This document shows positions 36,633 to 51,620 of a DNA stretch of 59,777 nucleotides, in pieces; the stretch's first letter is position 1; each line of letters begins with the position of its first letter. A program made the position numbers and the translations under genes. The notes below the pieces were generated by a model. That model saw only the letters and a list, made by a program, of their open reading frames with translations, was not told the origin of the DNA and did no database searches. Source of the stretch: Burkholderiales bacterium (GTDB lineage: Bacteria; Pseudomonadota; Gammaproteobacteria; Burkholderiales; Casimicrobiaceae); contig JAICUU010000002.1 of NCBI GenBank assembly GCA_025935675.1, positions 1-59,777 of the forward strand, read 5' to 3'.

Positions 36633-37220
36633 TCAACTGGCCGGCTCGGCCGGCCGCGCGAGCCGCGCCGCGACGCTTGCGGGCTCCATGCGGTCGTACA
36701 CCTCGAACGGCTGGTGAATCCACGGGCTGTGGGCGAGGTACTCGACGAAATAGTCGGGACGGTACACCGAGCACGCCTTCCACCACAGCACGGCCGTGCG
36801 CATCTCGCGGATCGCCGGGAAGCGCTGCGGCAGCGTGCGAGCCACGGCCTCGAGCGTGTGGCCCGAGTCGACCATGTCATCGACGAGCAGCACGCGATCG
36901 CCGAGCGTCGGGCGCGTCATCGTCATGTGCTCGGCGATCACGAGCTCGCCGCGCACCGTGCCGCCGTCGGCGGCGTACGAATGCGTCGACAGGATCGCGA
37001 GCGGCATGTCGAAGATGCGCGACAGCACGTCGCCGACACGCAAGCCCCCGCGCGCGATGCAGATGATCTGGTTGAACGCGAAGCCCGAGCGATGCACGGT
37101 GTCGGCGAGGCGCTCGACCAGCCGGTTGTAGTCGCTCCAGGTCACCACGAGGTCGCGGCCGCCGCCCACGCCCTCGGCGGCCGCTATGACATCGTGCGCG
37201 GACCCTGCGGTGCTCGTCAT
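36633..37220 (-). CDS. Phosphoribosyltransferase (hypoxanthine/xanthine type)
   Basis: IICIARGGLRVGDVLSRIF; DRVLLVDDMVDSGHTLEAV (PRPP-binding loop). Confidence 0.85.
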   Translation of the reverse strand: MTSTAGSAHDVIAAAEGVGGGRDLVVTWSDYNRLVERLADTVHRSGFAFNQIICIARGGLRVGDVLSRIFDMPLAILSTHSYAADGGTVRGELVIAEHMTMTRPTLGDRVLLVDDMVDSGHTLEAVARTLPQRFPAIREMRTAVLWWKACSVYRPDYFVEYLAHSPWIHQPFEVYDRMEPASVAARLARPAEPAS

Positions 37221-37249
37221 CGCTTGCCCCTTCGCGTGCAATGCGGCAT

Positions 37250-39552
<2,303 letters not shown>

Positions 39553-39560
<8 letters not shown>

Positions 39561-39747
39561 GCACGAGCACCAGGGACAGCACGCCCGCGGCGATGGACGC
39601 GAGGCCGATGAAGCGGAGCTGGCCGTCGGAGAGCGTCGTCATCCGCCGGAACGCCTCGCGCCAGATGCCGGGTGCCGCGAACGGCAACAGGCCCTCGATG
39701 ACGAGCACCAGCGCGAACGCCGTCCACAGCGGATGGGTCACGGCCAT
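39553..39747 (-). CDS. DUF2065 inner-membrane protein
   Basis: LWTAFALVLVIEGLLPFAAPGIWREAFRRMTTLSDGQLRFIGL. Confidence 0.88.
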
Positions 39748-39764
39748 CGCGATGCGGCGGCGCG

Positions 39765-40655
39765 CTACTTGGCGCGCGCGTCGCGCGCGGCGTTGCCGCC
39801 GGGCGTGCGGAAGTAGCGGAACAGGTCGCTGTCGGGATCGAGCACCATCACGTCGCCCTTGCCGCGGAACGTCGAGCGATAGGTGTCGAGGCTGCGGTAG
39901 AAGTCGTAGAACTCCGGGTTGACGCCGTACGCTTCGGCGTAGATCGCCGATGCGCGCGCGTCGCCCTTGCCCTTCAGCGACTGCGCCTGCTTGTAGGCGT
40001 CGGCGAGGATCACCTGGCGCTGGCGGTCGGCGTCGGCGCGGATCTTCTCCGACTCGGCGCCGCCCTGCGAGCGCAGCTCGTTGGCGACTCGGCGGCGCTC
40101 CGACTCCATCCGCTGGTAGACGGGGCCGGTGACGTCGGGCGGCAGCTCGACGCGGCGCAGGCGCACGTCGACGATCTCGACGCCGATCGAGCGCGCGTCG
40201 GCGTTGGCCTTCTCGCGCGTCGTCTGCGTGATCTTGTCGCGCTCGGTGGAGATCGCGGCGTGCACGTCGCGCTTGTTGAACTCCTCGGCGAGGATCGAGC
40301 GTACCGTCTGCCCGAGCCGCCGGCGGGCCGCTTCCTCGTCTCCGCGCACCGAGCGGTAGTACTGCTTGACGTCGGTGATCCGCCACAGCACGATGAAATC
40401 GACGAGCAGCGGCTTCTTCTCCGACGTCGTCATGCGGTCCGGCTCGGGATTGTCGAGCGTGAGGATGCGCCGGTCGTAGGTGCGGACGTTCTGCAGCAGC
40501 GGGATCTTGGTGTAGAGCCCGGCCTCGGTCTTGGTGTCGACGATCTCGCCCAGCTGGAACTTGATGGCGTACTTGGTCTGGTCGACCGTGTACAGCGACT
40601 GCGAAGCGACCAGCAGGAGCGCGACCAGGAAGGCGAGGATGGGCATCGTGCGCAT
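39765..40655 (-). CDS. hflC: Protease modulator HflC
   Basis: SPFH domain; LYTVDQTKYAIKFQLGEI; adjacent to hflK. Confidence 0.95.
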   Translation of the reverse strand: MRTMPILAFLVALLLVASQSLYTVDQTKYAIKFQLGEIVDTKTEAGLYTKIPLLQNVRTYDRRILTLDNPEPDRMTTSEKKPLLVDFIVLWRITDVKQYYRSVRGDEEAARRRLGQTVRSILAEEFNKRDVHAAISTERDKITQTTREKANADARSIGVEIVDVRLRRVELPPDVTGPVYQRMESERRRVANELRSQGGAESEKIRADADRQRQVILADAYKQAQSLKGKGDARASAIYAEAYGVNPEFYDFYRSLDTYRSTFRGKGDVMVLDPDSDLFRYFRTPGGNAARDARAK

Positions 40656-40658
40656 GTG

Positions 40659-41867
40659 CTAGCGACCCTCGCGATTGCGCAGCGCATCGCGGTTGCGAGG
40701 ATCGATCGACGACGACGTGTCGGGCGGCGGCGGCGCGTTGCGCACGCTGGTGGTCGTCGACGCGCTTCCGCTGGTGTCGGCAGCGGCGCCGCCGGCGGCG
40801 CCGGCGGACGGCGACACGAGCTTGTCGAGCGGCAGGTAGAGGAGGTTGCGGCCCGACTTGTCGTTGACGAGCACCTTGTTGGTGCTGCCGAGCACCGACT
40901 GCATCATGTCCTGGTAGAGGCGCTCGCGCGTGACGGCCGGCGCCTTCTGGTATTCGGCGTAGATCTGCTTGAAGCGCGAGGCGTCGCCGTCGGCGCGCTG
41001 CACGACCTCGGTCTGGTAGCCCTGCGCCTCCTCGAGGAGTCGTGCCGCGGCGCCGCGCGCGCGCGGAATCACGTCGTTGGCGTACGCCTGGCCCTCGTTG
41101 ATGAAGCGCTCGCGGTCCTGGCCGGCCTTGACGGCGTCGTCGAACGCCGCCTGCACCTTCTCGGGCGGCTGCACGCTCTGCAGCGTCACCTTCTGCACCA
41201 GCACGCCGGTGCCGTAGAGGTCGAGCATCTGCTGCATCAGGCGCTCGGTCTCGCGCGCGATCTGCTCGCGTCCCTCGTACAGCGCCGAGTCCATCTTGCT
41301 GCGCCCGATCACCTCGCGGATCGCGCTCTCGGCGACGAACGCGACGATCTGATCGGGACGGCTGCTGTTGAAAACCCAGTCCTCGGCGCTCTTGAGGTTG
41401 TATTGCACGGCGAACTGGATATCGATGATGTTCTCGTCGTCCGTGAGCATCACCGCTTCCTTGTCGACCTTGTTCTTCGGCGTGTTGCGATAGCCGATCT
41501 CGATCGTCTTGACCTGCGAGAAGTCGACGACGTCGACCGCCTCGATCGGCACGGGCATGTGCCAGCGCGGACCCGGCAACGTGGTCTCGATGTACTTTCC
41601 GAAGCGCGTGACGACGCCGCGGCGGCCTTCGTCGACGATGTAGAAGCCGCTCGCGAGCCACACGACCACTACCAGCGCGACGACGAGCGCGGCGCCGCTG
41701 AGTCGCAGGCCGCCGCCGCCGCCGTCACCGCCTTCGCCGCCGTCGCGGCCGCGCTGGCCGAGCAGGGCGCCGAAGCGCCGCGTGAGGTTGCGCCAGATCT
41801 CGTCCAGGTCGGGCGGGCCGCCCTGGGCGTTATTGCGCTTTCCCCATTGTGGATCGTTGAGCGACAT
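40659..41867 (-). CDS. hflK: FtsH protease activity modulator HflK
   Basis: IVDEGRRGVVTRFGKYIETTLPGPRWHMPVPIEAVDVVD; N-terminal DPQWGKR. Confidence 0.95.
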   Translation of the reverse strand: MSLNDPQWGKRNNAQGGPPDLDEIWRNLTRRFGALLGQRGRDGGEGGDGGGGGLRLSGAALVVALVVVVWLASGFYIVDEGRRGVVTRFGKYIETTLPGPRWHMPVPIEAVDVVDFSQVKTIEIGYRNTPKNKVDKEAVMLTDDENIIDIQFAVQYNLKSAEDWVFNSSRPDQIVAFVAESAIREVIGRSKMDSALYEGREQIARETERLMQQMLDLYGTGVLVQKVTLQSVQPPEKVQAAFDDAVKAGQDRERFINEGQAYANDVIPRARGAAARLLEEAQGYQTEVVQRADGDASRFKQIYAEYQKAPAVTRERLYQDMMQSVLGSTNKVLVNDKSGRNLLYLPLDKLVSPSAGAAGGAAADTSGSASTTTSVRNAPPPPDTSSSIDPRNRDALRNREGR

Positions 41868-41944
41868 GGATTCCGGACGTTTGTCCCGTGCGCGAAAAGG
41901 GCGAGTCGACGTCGCACCGCGCGTGCGCGGCGATGAGTCCCGGA

Positions 41945-43093
41945 TCAGGCGGACACGCGGCTCCCCTCGCGCGCGCTTTCGGCATCGTCCGCGGGCGCCG
42001 CGGGGCGGGTGAATCGCTCACGCAGCGCCGCCTTCAGCTCCGCGCAACCGTCGCCCGTCAATGCGCTCGTTCGGACGGACGTGATGGTACCACAGCCGTC
42101 GCGCTCGACGCCCGGCGCGAGGCCCGCGAGGTCGGCCTTGTTCAGCACGCGGATGCGCGGCACGCCCGCCGCGCCGATCTCCTCGAGCACCGCCTCGACG
42201 GCGGCGTCCTGCGCGTCGCGCTCGGGTGACGCCGCGTCGACGACCTGCAGCAACAGGTCGGCCTCGGCGGCCTCGGCGAGCGTCGCGCGAAACGCGGCGA
42301 CGAGGTCGTGCGGCAGGTCGCGGATGAAGCCCACGGTATCCGACAGGACGAGGGTATCGCCGTCGCCGCCCGTGCCGACGCGCCGCAGCGTCGTGTCGAG
42401 CGTGGCGAAGAGCTGGTCGGCGGCGTGCACGTTGCCGCCGGTCAGGCGGTTGAACAGCGTCGACTTGCCGGCGTTGGTATAGCCGACGAGCGCGATGGTG
42501 CGCACGGCGTTGCGCTTGCGCGTGCGGCTTTGCACGCGGCGCGACGTGGCGACGCGCGCGATGCGCTCGCGGATCTGCTTGACGCGCTTGCCGATGAGGC
42601 GCCGGTCGGTCTCGAGCTGCGTCTCGCCGGGCCCGCGCAGGCCGATGCCGCCCTTCTGGCGCTCGAGGTGCGTCCAGCCGCCGGCGAGGCGTGTCGCAAG
42701 ATGCGCGAGTTGCGCGAGCTCGACCTGCAGCTTGCCCTCGCTGCTGCGCGCGCGCAGCGCGAAGATGTCGAGGATCAGGCTGACGCGGTCGACGACGCGC
42801 CGGCCGAGCGCGGCCTCGAGGTTGCGCTGCTGGACGCCCGACAGCGTGTGATCGACGATGACGATGTCGGCCGCGGCCGACTCGGCCAGCGCTGCGATCT
42901 CGTCGACCTTGCCGCGGCCGGCGAAGAGCGCCGCGTCGGGACGCGCACGGCGCGCGCGCACCTCGCCGACGACGGTGGCGCCGGCGGCCTCCGCGAGCGC
43001 CTTCGCCTCGGCAAGGCGCAGCGCCGCGTCGCCGTCGCCGAAATCGATCTCGACGACGAGCGCGCGCGCGCCGCGGTCAGGGCGCTCGAACAT
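41945..43093 (-). CDS. hflX: GTPase HflX
   Basis: [48 protein letters not shown]. Confidence 0.96.
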   Translation of the reverse strand: MFERPDRGARALVVEIDFGDGDAALRLAEAKALAEAAGATVVGEVRARRARPDAALFAGRGKVDEIAALAESAAADIVIVDHTLSGVQQRNLEAALGRRVVDRVSLILDIFALRARSSEGKLQVELAQLAHLATRLAGGWTHLERQKGGIGLRGPGETQLETDRRLIGKRVKQIRERIARVATSRRVQSRTRKRNAVRTIALVGYTNAGKSTLFNRLTGGNVHAADQLFATLDTTLRRVGTGGDGDTLVLSDTVGFIRDLPHDLVAAFRATLAEAAEADLLLQVVDAASPERDAQDAAVEAVLEEIGAAGVPRIRVLNKADLAGLAPGVERDGCGTITSVRTSALTGDGCAELKAALRERFTRPAAPADDAESAREGSRVSA

Positions 43094-43190
43094 GGGGAGG
43101 CGGTTGCCCGCGAACGTGCCTGGTGTGCATCGCTGCGAACGTGGAGGCGCCGCAGCGCCGGTTCAACCGCGCCGCGCGCCCAGGCTTCGC

Positions 43191-43436
43191 TCAGGCGTCG
43201 TTCTCGCCGTTCGGATGATGCGGCATGGCCACCGGGCGCGACGGCACGACGGTGGAGATCGCGTGCTTGTAGACCATCTGCGTGACGGTGTTCTTGAGCA
43301 GCACGACGTACTGGTCGAACGATTCGATCTGGCCCTGCAGCTTGATGCCGTTGACGAGGTAGATCGAGACCTGGACATGCTCCTTGCGCAGCGTGTTCAG
43401 GAACGGGTCTTGTAGCATTTGCCCTTTGTTGCTCAT
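43191..43436 (-). CDS. hfq: RNA chaperone Hfq
   Basis: [65 protein letters not shown]. Confidence 0.98.
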   Translation of the reverse strand: MSNKGQMLQDPFLNTLRKEHVQVSIYLVNGIKLQGQIESFDQYVVLLKNTVTQMVYKHAISTVVPSRPVAMPHHPNGENDA

Positions 43437-43467
43437 CGGAAGCTCCTCGGTTCTTGGTGACCTCGGC

Positions 43468-44856
43468 TCAGGAGGCAGCGCTCTTGCGCGAACGGGCCGT
43501 TGCCGGCTTCGGGCGGCGGCGCGCCGCGGGTTCCGCGTAAGGGTTGGCGCCGGTGCGAAATTGTATCCTAAGCGGTGTGCCGCGCAGTTTGAACGCCGTG
43601 GCGAAGAATCGTTCCAGGTAGCGGCGGTAGGCATCGGGCACGGCGCCGAGCGACGAGCCGTGGATGATGATCAGCGGCGGATTGTGGCCGCCCTGGTGCG
43701 CGTAGCGCAGCTTCGGCCTCACCATGCCGGCGCGCGGCGGCTGCTGGCGCGTCACCGCCTCGATGAGCGCGCGCGTCAGGCGCGGCGTAGGCATGCGCGA
43801 CATCGCTGCCTTGTACGCCGCGTCAACGGCGGCGAGCACCGCCTTCACGCCCTTGCCGTCGCGCGCGCTGATGTATTGGCGATCGGCGAAGTCGAGGAAC
43901 GCGAGCTTGCGATCGATGTCGCGCTTGATCGCGTCGCGCGCCTCGGTGTCGGCCGCATCCCACTTGTTGACCGCGACCACCAGCGCGCGGCCGGCGTCGA
44001 GCGCGTAGCTCGCGATGTGCGCGTCCTGGTCGGCGATCCCCGCGGTGGCGTCGAGCAGCAGCACGACGACGTTGGCATCCTCGATCGCCTGCATCGTCTT
44101 CAGCACCGAGAACTTCTCGATCGCCTCGGTCACCTTGCCGCGGCGGCGCACGCCGGCGGTGTCGATCAGCGTGTAGTGCCGCGCGCCGGCGTCGAACTCG
44201 AGGTGGATCGCGTCGCGCGTCGTGCCGGGCTCGTCGAACGCGATGACGCGCTCCTCGCCGAGCAGCGTGTTGACGAGCGTCGACTTGCCGACGTTCGGCC
44301 GGCCGACGATCGCCACCATGACGCGATCGTCGTGCGCTGCCGACTCATCCGCGTCGTCCGCGCGCGGCAGCAGCGCCTCGATCTGCTCGACGAGCGCCTT
44401 GACGTTCTCGCCGTGCGCCGCCGACACGGGCAGCGGCACGCCGGCACCGAGCTCGTGGAAATCGGCGGCGGCGCGCTCGCGGTCGATGCCCTCGGTCTTG
44501 TTGACGACGAGGAGCGCAGGCCGGCCGGTGCGGCGCAGCCGCGCGGCGATCGCGAGGTCCTGCGGCGTCACGCCTTCGCGGCCGTCGACGATGAACACGA
44601 CCACGTCGGCCTCGGCGATCGCGGTCTCCGCCTGGCGCGCCATCTCGCGCTCGATGCCCGACTTGGCGACCGGCTCGAAACCGCCGGTGTCGACGACCAG
44701 GAACGCGCGTGTGTCGCCGCGCGCGCGGCCGTAGTGGCGGTCGCGCGTGAGTCCCGGGATGTCGTGGACGAGCGCCGCGCGCGAGCGCGTCAGGCGGTTG
44801 AACAGCGTCGACTTGCCGACGTTGGGACGGCCGACCAGCGCGACGGTGGGCAGCAT
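43468..44856 (-). CDS. der: Ribosome-assembly GTPase Der (EngA)
   Basis: Two GTPase domains: [19 protein letters not shown] and [20 protein letters not shown]. Confidence 0.97.
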   Translation of the reverse strand: MLPTVALVGRPNVGKSTLFNRLTRSRAALVHDIPGLTRDRHYGRARGDTRAFLVVDTGGFEPVAKSGIEREMARQAETAIAEADVVVFIVDGREGVTPQDLAIAARLRRTGRPALLVVNKTEGIDRERAAADFHELGAGVPLPVSAAHGENVKALVEQIEALLPRADDADESAAHDDRVMVAIVGRPNVGKSTLVNTLLGEERVIAFDEPGTTRDAIHLEFDAGARHYTLIDTAGVRRRGKVTEAIEKFSVLKTMQAIEDANVVVLLLDATAGIADQDAHIASYALDAGRALVVAVNKWDAADTEARDAIKRDIDRKLAFLDFADRQYISARDGKGVKAVLAAVDAAYKAAMSRMPTPRLTRALIEAVTRQQPPRAGMVRPKLRYAHQGGHNPPLIIIHGSSLGAVPDAYRRYLERFFATAFKLRGTPLRIQFRTGANPYAEPAARRRPKPATARSRKSAAS

Positions 44857-44872
44857 CGCACGCGCGGTCTTG

Positions 44873-46069
44873 TCAGCGTACGCCGACGCTGATGACGCTG
44901 CCGTTGCGCGACTGCCACACGGCGCCCGTCGCCGTCGCCGCCGGCGTGGCGGCCGGAACCGAGCCGTCGGTGGCGATGCGCCCGACGTACGCGCCGTCGG
45001 CGGTGGCGAGGAGGTGCAGCCAGCCCTGCACGTCGACGACGCCGACGTAGTCGCCGACCATCTGCGGGCCGCGGATCTTGCGATCCTTCAGCACGTCCTG
45101 CTTCCACACGGTGGCGCCCGTCGACTTGTCGAGCGCGATCACCGAGCCCGCGTCGTCGGTGATGTAGAAATTCTTCGCGTCCTTGGTCATGCCGCCGTAG
45201 CTCGCCACGTCGCGCGACCACACGCTCGTGCCGCGCAGCGCGTCGAAGCATACGGTGCGGCCCTGGAACGCGGTCGCGCAGACGTCGCGTCCATTCATCA
45301 CGGGTGGGCTCGTGACGTCGGCGATGCGCTCGAGCTCGGTCGCGCCCTTCGGTACCGCGACGGCGGCTTCCCAGCCGACGATGCCGTTGGTCACGTCGAG
45401 CGCGGCGAGCCTGCCGCCCGCGGTGCCGATGAAGGCGCCGCCGTGGCTGATCGTCGCCGGCGCGCTGTTGGCGACGACGAGCGGCGGATTCTGGCGCTGG
45501 TACACCCAGCGGCGCTTGCCGTCGGCGGTGTCGAGCGCGAACACGCGGCCGTCGCCCGAATACACGACCGCGACGCCGTCGGCCACGGCGGGCGGCGCCG
45601 TCACTTCGCTCGACACGTCGGCCTTCCACGCGATCTTGCCATCCGCCGTGACGGCGATCACCGCGCCTTCACCGGTGCCGACGATCGCGACCTTGTCGTC
45701 GGCGCCCACGCCCGCCGACAGTCGCGCGGCGACGTTGATCCGCCATTCGACGCGACCCGTCGCGGGATCGAGGCGCACGAGCGTGCCGTCCGCCGCCGCC
45801 GCGTAGATCGCGTCGGTCGTCACCGCCGGCGTGAAGCCGAACGGCACCTTGCCGACGCTCGCCTGCCAGTTGACGACCGGCGTGACGCTCGCCGCCTTGA
45901 GCTCGGGCATCGGGCCCGGCTTGTAGCGATCGCTGAACCAGCCGAGCGTCCACGGCGCGGGGATCGTCGGCATCCACGACGTCAGCGTGCTGCAGCCCGC
46001 GCTCGCCAGCGCGAGCGCGGCGATCCCAAGGCGCGCGGCGAGCCGCGCGCGCGTGGAACGCTCGCTCAT
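44873..46069 (-). CDS. bamB: Outer membrane assembly factor BamB
   Basis: Lipobox LASAGC; PQQ-like beta-propeller repeats; between der and yfgM-like gene. Confidence 0.94.
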   Translation of the reverse strand: MSERSTRARLAARLGIAALALASAGCSTLTSWMPTIPAPWTLGWFSDRYKPGPMPELKAASVTPVVNWQASVGKVPFGFTPAVTTDAIYAAAADGTLVRLDPATGRVEWRINVAARLSAGVGADDKVAIVGTGEGAVIAVTADGKIAWKADVSSEVTAPPAVADGVAVVYSGDGRVFALDTADGKRRWVYQRQNPPLVVANSAPATISHGGAFIGTAGGRLAALDVTNGIVGWEAAVAVPKGATELERIADVTSPPVMNGRDVCATAFQGRTVCFDALRGTSVWSRDVASYGGMTKDAKNFYITDDAGSVIALDKSTGATVWKQDVLKDRKIRGPQMVGDYVGVVDVQGWLHLLATADGAYVGRIATDGSVPAATPAATATGAVWQSRNGSVISVGVR

Positions 46070-46830
46070 GGCTTGCCGGCGGTGCCGCCGCCCGCGGCGG
46101 CGGGCGCGCCCGGAGCGCTCGCCGCGGTGCCGGACGCCGTCGACTTGGCCGCCGGTGCGATGGCGGGCAACGCGTTGCTCGCGGGCGTGGGCGCGGTGTC
46201 GCCGCCGAGCGCGTGGAACTTGACCTCGACGTAGTTGCGGTACGGCGAGCGCGCGTCGAGCTTGGCGAGCGCGGCTTCGTACGCCTTGCGCGCGTCGTCC
46301 TTGCGGCCCGCAACCGACAGCGCGTCGCCGCGCAGGTCGGCGTAGATGCCCGCGAACGCATCGGGCACCTTGGCGTCGGCGAGCTTCAGCGCGTCGTCGG
46401 GCTTGCCGTCGTCGAGCCACGCTTCGGCGAGCCGGTAGCGCGCGATCGCGCCGAGCTCGGCGTCGTCGGCGTGATCGAGCGCCCATTGCAATTGCGTGCG
46501 CGCGCCGGCCTTGTCGCCGCTGTCCCACAGGAGCTTGGCGTACACGAGCGCGGCGCGCGGCGCGTACGGCGTGCCGGCGTAGCGGTCGGCGAGCTGCGCC
46601 ATCGCCTCCTTGCCCTTGGCGGCGTTTTCGGTGCGTGCCGCGTCGGCGACGGCGCCGTAGAGGACCGACGCCGTGTTGAGGCGGTTCGCCTCGTACCAGC
46701 GCCATCCCTGCACGCCGATGAACGCGACGCACACCGCGATGACGAGCGCGGCGATGCGGCTGCCGTGCTCCGACCACCATGTCTTCAGTGCGTCGAGTTG
46801 TTCCTGCTCTTCGAGATCGTAGACGGCCAT
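46066..46830 (-). CDS. YfgM-family tetratricopeptide membrane protein
   Basis: YDLEEQEQLDALKTWWSEHGSRIAALVIAVCVAFIGVQGWRWYE; TPYAPRAALVYAKLLWDSGD. Confidence 0.9.
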   Translation of the reverse strand: MAVYDLEEQEQLDALKTWWSEHGSRIAALVIAVCVAFIGVQGWRWYEANRLNTASVLYGAVADAARTENAAKGKEAMAQLADRYAGTPYAPRAALVYAKLLWDSGDKAGARTQLQWALDHADDAELGAIARYRLAEAWLDDGKPDDALKLADAKVPDAFAGIYADLRGDALSVAGRKDDARKAYEAALAKLDARSPYRNYVEVKFHALGGDTAPTPASNALPAIAPAAKSTASGTAASAPGAPAAAGGGTAGKP

Positions 46831-46860
46831 TGCAGTTTGCCCGGAGTGCGTGATTGATCG

Positions 46861-48201
<1,341 letters not shown>

Positions 48202-48209
48202 CGTGCGGG

Positions 48210-49211
48210 TCAGCGCAGCGTCAGCCGCGCCACGTTCTGGCGGATGTGCGGCGTGAGGTCGACCGGCGCGCCGCGATACGTGACATCGACGTCGCTGGCG
48301 TTGCCGACGACGAGCGCGAGCGGCGGCGCCGCATCGAGCGTGCGCGACGTGCCGGCGCTGCCGGTCATCGTGAGGAGGCTCGCGCCGCCCGCGTCCTTGA
48401 CGTCGATCCACGACGTGCCGCGGAACACGATCGCGAGCGTCGGCCCGCCGACTGCCGGTTGCGTGCCTGCGGACGGTTGCGCGGCGGCGCCCGTCGCGGC
48501 ATCCGCGCGCTGCGGGGGGGCGCTCGCCGACACCGGCACGAGCGCCCCGGACGGTGGGTTCGCGAGCGTGGCTGCCGTGTTGCCGGCGTGCGCGGCGTCC
48601 GCGGCGGCGGGAACGACCGCGGCGTCGCTCGTGGCGGGGTTGCCGTCGTTCGACGACGTTGGCGCCGGCGCGGCGGGATTGGGCAGCGGCTTGCCTTCGC
48701 CGGGCGGCGCGCCCGGCGGCGGCGCGCTCGGCGGCGGCGGCGCTTCCGCGGCAGGCGCGCTCGCAGGCGGCTCGCTCGCCGGCGGCGGGCGCAGCCGTTC
48801 GTAGGCGACGGCGACGACCACGATCGCGAGGAGCGCCAGCGCGATCGCCCATCCGGCGACGGAGCGGGGCCGCGCGCGCTCGGCGGGGATCTCGCCCATC
48901 GCGCGGTCGGTGCTCGCGAGATGCGGATGCGACAGGCCCGGCTCGGCCTCGGCGTCGGGCAGCGCCGCGAGCACGCTCGCGGCGTCGAGGCCCAGCAGTC
49001 GCGCGTAGTTGCGCGCGAAGCCGCGCACGAACGTGCGGCCCGGCAGCGCGGCGAAATCGCCGGCTTCGATCGCGCGCACCTGGCGCGGCGCGAGCTTCAG
49101 CTGCCCCGCCACCGCGTCGATCGAAAGTCCCGCGGCCTCGCGCGCCGCGGCGAGCATCGCACCGGCGTCGCGCGGCGTCGGCGGTGCGGGCGTGTCGTCC
49201 TCGACCGCCAT
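48210..49211 (-). CDS. RodZ-like HTH/TM protein
   Basis: LAAAREAAGLSIDAVAGQLKLAPRQVRAIEAGDFAALPGRTFVRGFARNYARLLGLD; TM; Pro/Ala linker; DUF4115-like C-terminus. Confidence 0.87.
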   Translation of the reverse strand: MAVEDDTPAPPTPRDAGAMLAAAREAAGLSIDAVAGQLKLAPRQVRAIEAGDFAALPGRTFVRGFARNYARLLGLDAASVLAALPDAEAEPGLSHPHLASTDRAMGEIPAERARPRSVAGWAIALALLAIVVVAVAYERLRPPPASEPPASAPAAEAPPPPSAPPPGAPPGEGKPLPNPAAPAPTSSNDGNPATSDAAVVPAAADAAHAGNTAATLANPPSGALVPVSASAPPQRADAATGAAAQPSAGTQPAVGGPTLAIVFRGTSWIDVKDAGGASLLTMTGSAGTSRTLDAAPPLALVVGNASDVDVTYRGAPVDLTPHIRQNVARLTLR

Positions 49212-50014
49212 CAGCAATCCTTGCCGTCGAGGTTCTGCGACTCGGGGGAGCGCGGGAAGCGGTTGCGGATCTGCTGCGCGTACGAATCCTGCGAGTCGCG
49301 GTCGCCCTTGCGCTTCTCGATGCACATGCCGAGGTAGAGCGCGGGCGCCGGCGCATTGTTCTGCGACATCACCGTGCGCATCAGCGTTTGTGCCTCGTCG
49401 AGGCGTCCCTCGCGGTAGTCGAGGAGCGCGAGGTTGTACGCCGCGCTCGCGTCCTGCGGCTTGAGCGACAGCGCGCGGCGGAAGTATTGCTCGCCCTCGG
49501 CGTTCTTGCCCAGCAGCACGCTGCACTTGCCGGCGTTGGTGAGCGCGATCTCCGGCGTCTTGTACAGCGGGTCGCGCGCGGCGATCTCGAACTCGGCGAT
49601 CGACTCCGCCGGGTGCCCGTGCGAGCACAGGAACGCGCCCCAGTTGTGGTGGAGCTCGGAATCGTTGGGCGCGATCGACAGCGCGCGGCGGAAGTTCGCC
49701 TCGGCCTTGTCGGCCTCGCCGATCATCGTGTAGACCAGCCCGTAGACATTGTAGATGCGTGAGTACGTCGGATCGTCGCGCTCTGCGAGCTTGAGCTCAT
49801 CGAGCGCGACGCTCATCTGCCCGCGCTCGTAGTAGCCGGCGGCGAGCTCGGTGTGGAGCTCGGCCTTGCGCCGCGGCGTCACCGGCGGCTGCGGCGCGAG
49901 CTGCACCTGCGGCGTCTCGATCACCGTCTGCGGTGTCGTTTGCGTTGGCTTCGAGGCGCAACCGGCGACGGCGATCGCGGCGGCAGCGGCGAGGAGGGCG
50001 GTAATGCGACGCAT
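49211..50014 (-). CDS. pilW: Type IV pilus biogenesis/stability lipoprotein PilW (PilF)
   Basis: Lipobox IAVAGC; TPR repeats; HHNWGAFLCSHGHPAESIAEFE. Confidence 0.9.
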   Translation of the reverse strand: MRRITALLAAAAAIAVAGCASKPTQTTPQTVIETPQVQLAPQPPVTPRRKAELHTELAAGYYERGQMSVALDELKLAERDDPTYSRIYNVYGLVYTMIGEADKAEANFRRALSIAPNDSELHHNWGAFLCSHGHPAESIAEFEIAARDPLYKTPEIALTNAGKCSVLLGKNAEGEQYFRRALSLKPQDASAAYNLALLDYREGRLDEAQTLMRTVMSQNNAPAPALYLGMCIEKRKGDRDSQDSYAQQIRNRFPRSPESQNLDGKDC

Positions 50015-50031
50015 GCGGGACCTTCGTGGGC

Positions 50032-51177
50032 TTAACGGGACGCGATCGGCACGACGCGCGAGGCGAGCGGCCGCTTGACGCGGTTGTGCACCTTCCCGGC
50101 GAGCTGGCCGCACGCGGCGTCGATGTCGTCGCCGCGCGTCTTGCGGATCGTCGCGACGATGCCGGCCGACTGCAGCACGTCGCGAAACGCGACGATGCGC
50201 GCGCGGGGGCTGCGGCGGAAATCGCCGCCGGGGAACGGGTTGAACGGAATCAGGTTGATCTTGCACGGCACGTCGCGCACGCGCGTCGCGAGCGCGCGCG
50301 CCTGCGCTGGCGCGTCGTTGACGCCGTCGAGCATCACGTACTCGAACGTCACGAAATCGCGCGGTGCGAACTCGAGATAGCGCACGCACGCGGCGAGGAG
50401 CTCGTCGAGCGGGTGCACGCGATTGATCGGCACGAGCCGGTCGCGCAGCGCGTCGTCGGGCGCGTGCAGGCTCACCGCCAGCGCGACCGGCGCCTCGCGC
50501 GCGAGGCGGTCGATCATCGGCACGATGCCCGACGTCGACAGCGTGACGCGGCGCCGCGACAGGCCGTAGGCGTTGTCGTCGACGAATAGGCGGAGCGCCC
50601 TCGCCACCGGCTCGAAGTTGGCGAGCGGCTCGCCCATGCCCATCATCACGACGTTGGTGATCGGCGCGCGCCCGGCTTCGACCCAGGGCGCCCCGACGCC
50701 ATCGTCAAGCAGCGCGCGGTTGGCGTGCCAGAGCTGCCCGACGATCTCCGCGGTGGCGAGGTTGCGGTTGAAGCCGCCGTGGCCCGTCGAGCAGAAAGCG
50801 CAGTCGAGCGCGCAGCCCGCCTGCGACGAAATGCACAGCGTGCCGCGGTCGTCCTCGGGAATGTAGACCGCCTCGACCGCGTTGCCGTTGCCGGCGTCGA
50901 GCAGCCATTTGCGCGTGCCGTCGTGCGCGGTGCTGTCGCGGATCACCGCGGGCGCCGCGATCGTCGCCTGCGCCGCGAGCGCCGCGCGCGCGTCGCGGGC
51001 GAGGTCGGTCATCGCCGCGAAATCGGCGGCGAAGCGCTGGTGCACCCAGCGCGACACCTGCTTCGCGCGAAACGGCTTGTCGCCGCGCGCGGCCATCCAT
51101 GCCGCGAGCCCCGCCGGATCGAAGTCCAGCAGGTTGGCGACGGGTGCTGCGGTCAGCGGTTCGCGCGCGGCTTGCAC
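50032..51177 (-). CDS. rlmN: 23S rRNA (adenine2503-C2)-methyltransferase RlmN
   Basis: [42 protein letters not shown] start at 51177 proposed. Confidence 0.95.
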   Translation of the reverse strand: MQAAREPLTAAPVANLLDFDPAGLAAWMAARGDKPFRAKQVSRWVHQRFAADFAAMTDLARDARAALAAQATIAAPAVIRDSTAHDGTRKWLLDAGNGNAVEAVYIPEDDRGTLCISSQAGCALDCAFCSTGHGGFNRNLATAEIVGQLWHANRALLDDGVGAPWVEAGRAPITNVVMMGMGEPLANFEPVARALRLFVDDNAYGLSRRRVTLSTSGIVPMIDRLAREAPVALAVSLHAPDDALRDRLVPINRVHPLDELLAACVRYLEFAPRDFVTFEYVMLDGVNDAPAQARALATRVRDVPCKINLIPFNPFPGGDFRRSPRARIVAFRDVLQSAGIVATIRKTRGDDIDAACGQLAGKVHNRVKRPLASRVVPIASR

Positions 51178-51194
51178 GACATCGGCTTCACGGG

Positions 51195-51620
51195 TCAGCG
51201 CGAATAGACGTTGAGCGCGGGGAAGAAATACGCGACCTCGTCGCGGGCGGTCGCGGCCGCGTCCGAGCCGTGCACCGCATTGGCGTCGATCGACGCCGCG
51301 AAGTCGGCGCGAATCGTGCCCTTCGCCGCCTTCTTCGGGTCGGTCGCGCCCATCAGCTCGCGATTGCGCGCGATCGCGTCCTCGCCTTCCAGCACCTGGA
51401 TCATCACCGGGCCCGAGGTCATGAACGCGACCAGGTCGCGGAAGAACGGCCGCTCCTTGTGCACCGCGTAGAAGCCCTCGGCCTCGGCACGCGACAGGTG
51501 CGCCATCCGCGCCGCGACGATCTTGAGGCCCGCCTTCTCGAAACGGGAGTAGATCTCGCCGATCACGTTCCGGGCGACGGCATCGGGCTTGATGATGGAA
51601 AGGGTGCGTTCGACCGCCAT
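51195..51620 (-). CDS. ndk: Nucleoside diphosphate kinase
   Basis: [56 protein letters not shown]. Confidence 0.98.
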   Translation of the reverse strand: MAVERTLSIIKPDAVARNVIGEIYSRFEKAGLKIVAARMAHLSRAEAEGFYAVHKERPFFRDLVAFMTSGPVMIQVLEGEDAIARNRELMGATDPKKAAKGTIRADFAASIDANAVHGSDAAATARDEVAYFFPALNVYSR